In this document: piece by piece, positions 60,401 to 64,000 of the stretch
Layout of the letters: each line of letters opens with the position of its first letter
Numbering within the stretch: the stretch's first letter is position 1
Assembly (NCBI GenBank): GCA_022650485.1
Contig: JALCPP010000003.1
Coordinates: forward strand, 231,790 to 295,789
Direction of reading: 5' to 3'
DNA: 64,000 nt
Source of the DNA: Oscillospiraceae bacterium
Lineage (GTDB): Bacteria; Bacillota; Clostridia; Oscillospirales; Acutalibacteraceae
Made by a program: the position numbers and the translations under genes
Notes under the pieces: model-generated
Told to the model about the DNA's origin: nothing
Seen by the model: the letters and a program-made list of their open reading frames with translations, nothing else
Databases searched by the model: none

Positions 60401-63400
60401 TCGATCAGGTGCGTCCGGGCGGCGTGATCGCGTTTGTCACCAGCCGCTACACGATGGACAAACAGTTCCCGGAGGTGCGGAAGTACATCGCCCAGCGCGC
60501 GGAGCTGCTGGGGGCTGTCCGGCTTCCCAGCAACGCTTTCAAGGCCAACGCCGGAACGGAAGTCACCACCGACATCCTTTTTCTCCAAAAGCGCGACCGC
60601 CCCATCGTCATCGAACCGGATTGGGTGCATCTCGGCCAGACCGGGGACGGAATTCCCGTCAACAGCTATTTTGTCGGTCATCCCGAAATGGTGCTGGGGA
60701 CCGTCAAATGGGACGATAAAATGCACGGCGATAAAAAGGAAACAACGTGCGAACCATTCCCCGACGCCGATCTTGCCAAACAGCTCCATGAGGCGGTTTC
60801 CCACCTTCAGGGGCAGATTGCGGAAGCGGAGCTGCCGGATCTCGGTGAGAATGAGGAAATCGACGATTCCATCCCGGCAGACCCCGACGTAAAAAACTAT
60901 TCCTATACGGTTGTGGACGGCAAGGTGTACTACCGGGAAAATTCCCGCATGGTGCGGCCGGAGCTGAACGAAACCGCCAAAGCCCGCGTCATGGGCATGG
61001 TCGAGCTGCGGGACTGTGTGCAGAAGCTTATCAGCCAACAGCTCGACGGATCGGCTTCCGACGTTGAAATAAAAAACACACAAACGGAATTGAACCAACT
61101 CTATGACGCTTTTTCAGCAAAATACGGTCTTATCAACTCGCGCGGCAACAGCCTTGCGTTTGCGGAGGATTCTTCGTACTATCTGCTCTGCTCACTGGAA
61201 GTGATCGACGAGGACGGCAAGCTGGAGCGCAAAGCCGACATGTTTACCAAGCGCACCATCCGGCAGCGAAAAATTGTCACTTCCGTGGACACCGCGTCGG
61301 AAGCTCTTTCGCTCTCCATCGCGGAAAAGGCGCGGGTGGACATGGATTACATGGCCTCCCTTACCGGCAAAACGTCGGAGGCGCTGGCCGACGAGCTGCG
61401 CGGCGTCATCTTCCGCAATTTGGGCGAGCAGGACCCGGCGAGCGTCCCCAAAGCCTTTTACAATCTAGAGAAAATCCCGTTCGTCACCGCCGACGAATAC
61501 CTTTCCGGCAACGTGCGCCGCAAGCTGCGGCTGGCGAAAGCTCTCGCGGAAATGCGGCCCGATCTCGCGGAGAAAATCGCCCCCAACATCGAGGCGTTGG
61601 AAGCCGCCCAGCCGAAGGACCTCGACGCCTCCGAAATCGAGGTGCGCCTCGGCGCGACGTGGATTGACAAGGGGTACATCCAGCAGTTCATGGAGGAACT
61701 CTTGAACCCGCCGTCCGGTGTGCGCGACGGCATCCGGGTAAACTATTCCTCGTTTACGGCAGAATGGTCTGTTTCCAATAAAAGCAGCGTCGGGTACAAC
61801 AACGTGGCGGCTTACGTCACCTACGGTACCGACCAGGCCAACGCCTATCGGATTCTGGAGGATACGCTCAATCTCCGGGACACGCGGATCTACGATACCG
61901 TAACCGACCCGGACGGCAAGGAGCGCCGTGTCCTCAACTCCAAGGAAACCACCCTCGCCCAGCAGAAGCAGCAGGCCATTAAGGACGCTTTTCATGACTG
62001 GATCTGGAAAGCCCCTGACCGACGCCGCACCCTGACGAAAAAATACAACGAGCTGTTCAATTCCAGCCGCCCGCGTGAATACGACGGGCGGCATCTTGTA
62101 TTCCCCGGTATGAACCCCGAAATCAAGCTACGGGAGCATCAATTAAACGCCGTGGCGCACCAGCTTTACGGCGGCAACACCCTGCTGGCGCATGTCGTGG
62201 GCGCGGGCAAAACCTATGAAATGATCGCGGCCGCAATGGAGGGCAAGCGGCTTGGTTTATGCCAAAAATCCCTGTTCGCCGTTCCGAATCACCTGACGGA
62301 GCAGTGGGCTTCCGAGTTTCTGCGGCTGTACCCTTCCGCAAATATCCTTGTCACCACCCGAAAGGATTTTGAAAAACGCAACCGCAAAAAATTCTGCGCC
62401 CGCATCGCCACCGGCGACTACGACGCGATCATCATGGGACACTCGCAGTTTGAAAAAATTCCCGTCTCTTTGGAACGGCAGAAACGGCTGATTCAGGAAC
62501 AGATTTGGGAGATCGAAAACGGGCTGGAAGAACTCAAAGACAGCGGCGCGGAGCAGTTTACCATCAAGCAGTTGGAACGTACCAAAAAGGGACTGGAAGC
62601 GCGCCTGAAACGGCTCAACGACAACTCCCGTAAGGATGATGTCGTCACCTTTGAACAGCTCGGCGTGGACCGTCTGTTTGTGGACGAAGCTCACAATTAC
62701 AAAAATCTGTTTCTTTACACGAAGATGCGTAACGTGGCGGGCCTCTCCACCACCGACGCGCAGAAGTCCAGCGACATGTTTCTGAAATGCCGGTATCTCG
62801 ACGAAATCACGCACAGCCGGGGCGTCGTGTTCGCCACCGGGACGCCGGTTTCCAACAGTATGACGGAATTGTATACGATGATGCGCTACCTCCAATATGA
62901 AACCCTGAAAGAGCGGAATCTCGTCCATTTCGACTGCTGGGCTTCGACGTTCGGAGAAACCGTAACGGCCATCGAACTGGCCCCGGAGGGGACCGGCTAC
63001 CGGGCGCGGACGCGCTTCGCCCGGTTCTACAATCTGCCGGAGCTGATGCAGCTGTTCAAGGAAGCGGCGGACATCAAGACCGCCGACCAGCTCAACCTTC
63101 CAACACCGAAAGCCGTTTACCACAACGAAGTCGCGCAGCCCTCGGAAATCCAGAAGGAAATGGTGAAAAAACTCTCGGAACGCGCCGCCGCCGTCCATTC
63201 CGGTTCCGTCGATCCGACCGTGGACAACATGCTCAAGATAACGTCGGACGGGCGCAAGCTCGGCCTCGATCAGCGTGTCATCAATCCGATGCTCCCCGAC
63301 AATCCCGGCAGTAAGGTCAATATGTGCGTCAATAACGTTTTTCGCTTCTGGCACGACGGGCAGGACAAAAAGCTGACCCAGCTTGTTTTCTGCGACATTT

Positions 63401-63897
63401 CCACCCCAAAGGCCCGCGCCGCCGCGAAGGAAAACCGGGCGGTCCGGGCCTGTGGGAAGCTGGCGGGCGGCACGGAGCTTCACGCATTGCAGGACGCCAA
63501 GCCGGAATCGTTCAGCGTCTACTCGGACATCCGGGATAAGCTCATCGCGCGGGGCGTTCCCGCCAGTGAAATCGCGTTCATTCATGACGCCGATACCGAA
63601 ATCAAGAAAAAGGAACTGTTTGCCAAGGTGCGCGCCGGACAGGTGCGCGTCCTGATGGGCAGCACTGCCAAGATGGGGGCCGGGATGAACGTGCAGGATC
63701 TTTTGATTGCCTCCCACGATCTGGACTGCCCATGGAGGCCGGGAGATTTGGAACAGCGGTCCGGGCGTATCATCCGGCAGTACAATACCAACCCCGAAGG
63801 GCATATTTTCCGTTACGTCACCGAAGGGACATTCGATTCGTACCTCTGGCAAACTGTGGAAAATAAGCAGAAAGTGCGCCCAGACGCGGTGCAGTGA
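57427..63897 (+). CDS. Giant methylase/SNF2-like ICE protein, 3' end interrupted by a group II intron
   Basis: At least 2,149 residues of exon. The ArdC-like N-terminal region is followed by a dual-coding low-complexity part (about 258-378). Later come an N6-methyltransferase-like domain (EPACGVGNFF at 900-909; GNVPFG at 962-967) and an SF2/SNF2 helicase with GAGKT (1592-1596) and DEAH (1753-1756). The last helicase motifs (MGSTAKMGAGMNVQD, DLEQRSGRIIRQ) are present. After ENKQK the exon stops at 63,873 and intron sequence adds VRPDAVQ and a stop. The true C-terminus lies beyond the window. These proteins are thought to modify or protect element DNA. Confidence 0.88.
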   Translation: MPTKLQACEQIAEKIAKQITASHESWTDFLKTAARLYKYPYHEQLMIFAQRPDATACAGYELWNEKMRRYIRHGSKGIALIDASGDKPRIRYVFDISDTGSRENSSHPFLWEYRPEHEDAVTAALKQEYEISGEKGLADQLEQIAGQLANGYWQEHQYDILHIVDGSFLEEYDEFNIGAQFRNAASVSITYAVLSRCGLDPDEYFEHEDFLSIFDFNTPNTVAALGTAVSEASERVLRQIEVTVKNYEREHHAERSATHGEQPDLQPERGLPDSRPDDHGADGEHRKIREDAEELPEGIPSDPVQQPAAVGETVPASAGDRADGDGAAGTDDARADEIGGHDGEPESLRPDALGGPHERPESAGRGNDSDGAYLQLSFFPSEQEQIQRIDEAESEKPSAFSMPAPQKPKKRSTTQADIDAALQEWNGDIESKRAVAEYMREHARDKDTAAFLRAEYGDDLPAFPVTVGHTSTDLPWPKVQRRIAQLIREERFYTQEEQATPPDLSGQPITRTGDTITIGNGDASHEVDVTLTDEQWAALQRAVPDSAAIQLPYKVGDTVYLDNKPFEITEIKDYDIQLRDPTLAYPIFRAESRENFENLLRRDSRNGPITEFLAADLEHTDTDLRDALTSGLLEQRDKEHIAGYFRENEGNTRVAQRLSDTYAGASDTMELTTGETADFFATTTGFEVDIHDKFNSKRTASWEEIAPILRALYQREQDAFSHEPVLRESADRDDIHPSTEVTLPETATQPSGKTSPESGVALPGEIVTVKDHIAPEQPAAGNFLITDDHLGEGGAKTKYSFNIAAIRTLKQIEAEGRTATPEEQETLSRYVGWGGIPQAFDPDNAAWSKEYVELVGALTSEEYEMARASTLNAHYTSPTVIKAIYEAVKNLGFQTGNILEPACGVGNFFGLLPESMAASRLYGVELDSITGRIAKQLYPNANITVAGFETTDRRDFFDLAVGNVPFGSYKVSDRAYDKLGFPIHDYFFAKTLDQVRPGGVIAFVTSRYTMDKQFPEVRKYIAQRAELLGAVRLPSNAFKANAGTEVTTDILFLQKRDRPIVIEPDWVHLGQTGDGIPVNSYFVGHPEMVLGTVKWDDKMHGDKKETTCEPFPDADLAKQLHEAVSHLQGQIAEAELPDLGENEEIDDSIPADPDVKNYSYTVVDGKVYYRENSRMVRPELNETAKARVMGMVELRDCVQKLISQQLDGSASDVEIKNTQTELNQLYDAFSAKYGLINSRGNSLAFAEDSSYYLLCSLEVIDEDGKLERKADMFTKRTIRQRKIVTSVDTASEALSLSIAEKARVDMDYMASLTGKTSEALADELRGVIFRNLGEQDPASVPKAFYNLEKIPFVTADEYLSGNVRRKLRLAKALAEMRPDLAEKIAPNIEALEAAQPKDLDASEIEVRLGATWIDKGYIQQFMEELLNPPSGVRDGIRVNYSSFTAEWSVSNKSSVGYNNVAAYVTYGTDQANAYRILEDTLNLRDTRIYDTVTDPDGKERRVLNSKETTLAQQKQQAIKDAFHDWIWKAPDRRRTLTKKYNELFNSSRPREYDGRHLVFPGMNPEIKLREHQLNAVAHQLYGGNTLLAHVVGAGKTYEMIAAAMEGKRLGLCQKSLFAVPNHLTEQWASEFLRLYPSANILVTTRKDFEKRNRKKFCARIATGDYDAIIMGHSQFEKIPVSLERQKRLIQEQIWEIENGLEELKDSGAEQFTIKQLERTKKGLEARLKRLNDNSRKDDVVTFEQLGVDRLFVDEAHNYKNLFLYTKMRNVAGLSTTDAQKSSDMFLKCRYLDEITHSRGVVFATGTPVSNSMTELYTMMRYLQYETLKERNLVHFDCWASTFGETVTAIELAPEGTGYRARTRFARFYNLPELMQLFKEAADIKTADQLNLPTPKAVYHNEVAQPSEIQKEMVKKLSERAAAVHSGSVDPTVDNMLKITSDGRKLGLDQRVINPMLPDNPGSKVNMCVNNVFRFWHDGQDKKLTQLVFCDISTPKARAAAKENRAVRACGKLAGGTELHALQDAKPESFSVYSDIRDKLIARGVPASEIAFIHDADTEIKKKELFAKVRAGQVRVLMGSTAKMGAGMNVQDLLIASHDLDCPWRPGDLEQRSGRIIRQYNTNPEGHIFRYVTEGTFDSYLWQTVENKQKVRPDAVQ
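58202..58555 (+). CDS. tnpV: TnpV, encoded out of frame inside the giant ICE gene
   Basis: A 117-residue protein in the +1 frame relative to the host gene. It matches TnpV well: YLIPDLTITEP, GKYGRMRKNYLKEYHPILYN, SLLLSEKLYPHLLEIE, DPMRWVGLMNDLKAQAEE, ILTELIY. ATG 58,202 follows GGAAAGGAG. Over the same bases the host frame encodes a Gly/Asp/Pro-rich disordered segment, so the region is dual-coding. Function of TnpV is not known. Confidence 0.82.
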   Translation: MENNLTYSRNGDYLIPDLTITEPTESIGKYGRMRKNYLKEYHPILYNSLLLSEKLYPHLLEIERTATARLERMMPELMKSAGMTESLKASDPMRWVGLMNDLKAQAEETILTELIYS

Positions 63898-64000
63898 GAA
63901 GTTAAGGTCAAACCACGCAAGACAGCGCGTGAAACAACCTGCCTGACCAAAAGGCGAAAGCCGACACGGGAACATAGCACGGCAGGAAAGCGGTAAGTCA
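63874..64000 (+). mobile_element. Group II intron, 5' end (continues past window)
   Basis: Starts GTGCGCCCAGACG, the conserved GUGYG start, and continues with GCGAAAGCCGACACGGGAAC and ATAGCACGGCAGGAAAGCGG, which match recalled domain I of bacterial group II introns. The exon reads through AATAAGCAGAAA just before it. The reverse transcriptase/maturase would lie outside the window. The intron is in the sense direction, so splicing could restore the protein. Confidence 0.85.

Larger units (their letters stand above)
13600..64000 (+). mobile_element. Tn1549/CD1108-type integrative and conjugative element (right end outside window)
   Basis: ParAB, DUF6017, PcfB, VirD4, Maff2, VirB6-like, PrgI, VirB4, CD1108-type hydrolase, DUF4315, DUF4366, TopB, ArdC-like and SNF2-like genes lie in the order known from clostridial Tn1549-like ICEs, with clearly higher GC than the flanking chromosome. 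The left boundary is estimated from composition and from the IS scrapyard; I did not find an att repeat. The ICE's own integrase and relaxase are not in the window. virD4 is split by the nested elements, and the SNF2-like gene is split by a group II intron. Confidence 0.8.

Noticed and set aside
62257..63975. 572-residue minus-strand ORF opposite the SNF2-like gene
   Set aside because: Antisense of conserved helicase motifs; no recognisable domain or ribosome site.
1..64000. CRISPR array, rRNA or tRNA genes
   Set aside because: No regularly spaced repeats and no tRNA- or rRNA-like sequence was noticed on either strand; short cloverleaf genes cannot be fully excluded by eye.

Overview
The window is a low-to-moderate GC Clostridia (Firmicutes) chromosome segment, probably from the Oscillospiraceae/Ruminococcaceae side. 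This is inferred from AGGAGG-type ribosome sites, frequent TTG/GTG starts, LanFEG-type ABC genes, ISL3/IS3/IS256 remnants and a Tn1549/CD1108-type conjugative element. No rRNA, tRNA or CRISPR array was seen.

Bases 1-8,894 are a co-directional polysaccharide or glycan cluster. It holds the end of a radical-SAM-like protein, a membrane-anchored unknown, NAD-sugar epimerases, UDP-galactopyranose mutase, a split transketolase, CDP-glucose 4,6-dehydratase and two glucose-1-phosphate cytidylyltransferase-like genes, the first lacking the nucleotidyl-transfer motif. ATGA overlaps link several of these genes. A 900-residue secreted papain-like protease (9,554-12,262) follows, and then a scrapyard of IS3, serine-recombinase and ISL3 remnants (12,345-13,444).

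From about 13.6 kb to the window end lies an integrative and conjugative element (ICE), richer in GC. It encodes ParA/ParB, a DUF6017 protein, PcfB, the VirD4 coupling protein, Maff2, VirB6-like, PrgI, VirB4, a CD1108-type NlpC/P60 hydrolase, DUF4315/DUF4366, TopB, an ArdC-like protein and a giant methylase-like/SNF2-like protein. The ICE holds a Russian-doll arrangement. virD4 is split by a 23.47-kb mobilizable element (about 18,426-41,891). Its two halves rejoin in frame at a shared GG to give 596 residues. Inside that outer element the large serine recombinase gene is itself split by a 7.4-kb mobilizable element (about 18,914-26,317). Those halves rejoin in frame at a shared AACG to give 630 residues.

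The inner element carries a P-II-like/DUF1538 pair, a DUF6076 protein, MobC, a relaxase with an out-of-frame nested gene, and an intact serine recombinase at its right end. The outer element carries a CprABC/CprRK-like peptide-resistance operon, sigma-like regulators, a MobQ-type relaxase beside an RSF1010-like nic sequence, a YafQ/DinJ toxin-antitoxin pair, TnpW, and a three-gene restriction cassette: a winged-helix protein, a single-chain nuclease-methylase-specificity protein, and a helical protein with an Rx4H motif. In the ICE the giant gene also contains tnpV in another frame. It is cut near its 3' end by the start of a group II intron (63,874 onward), which runs out of the window.

The best candidates for unusual biology are the two-level nesting with computable in-frame junctions, the restriction/HEPN-like cassette, the two overprinted genes and the DUF1538/P-II cargo.
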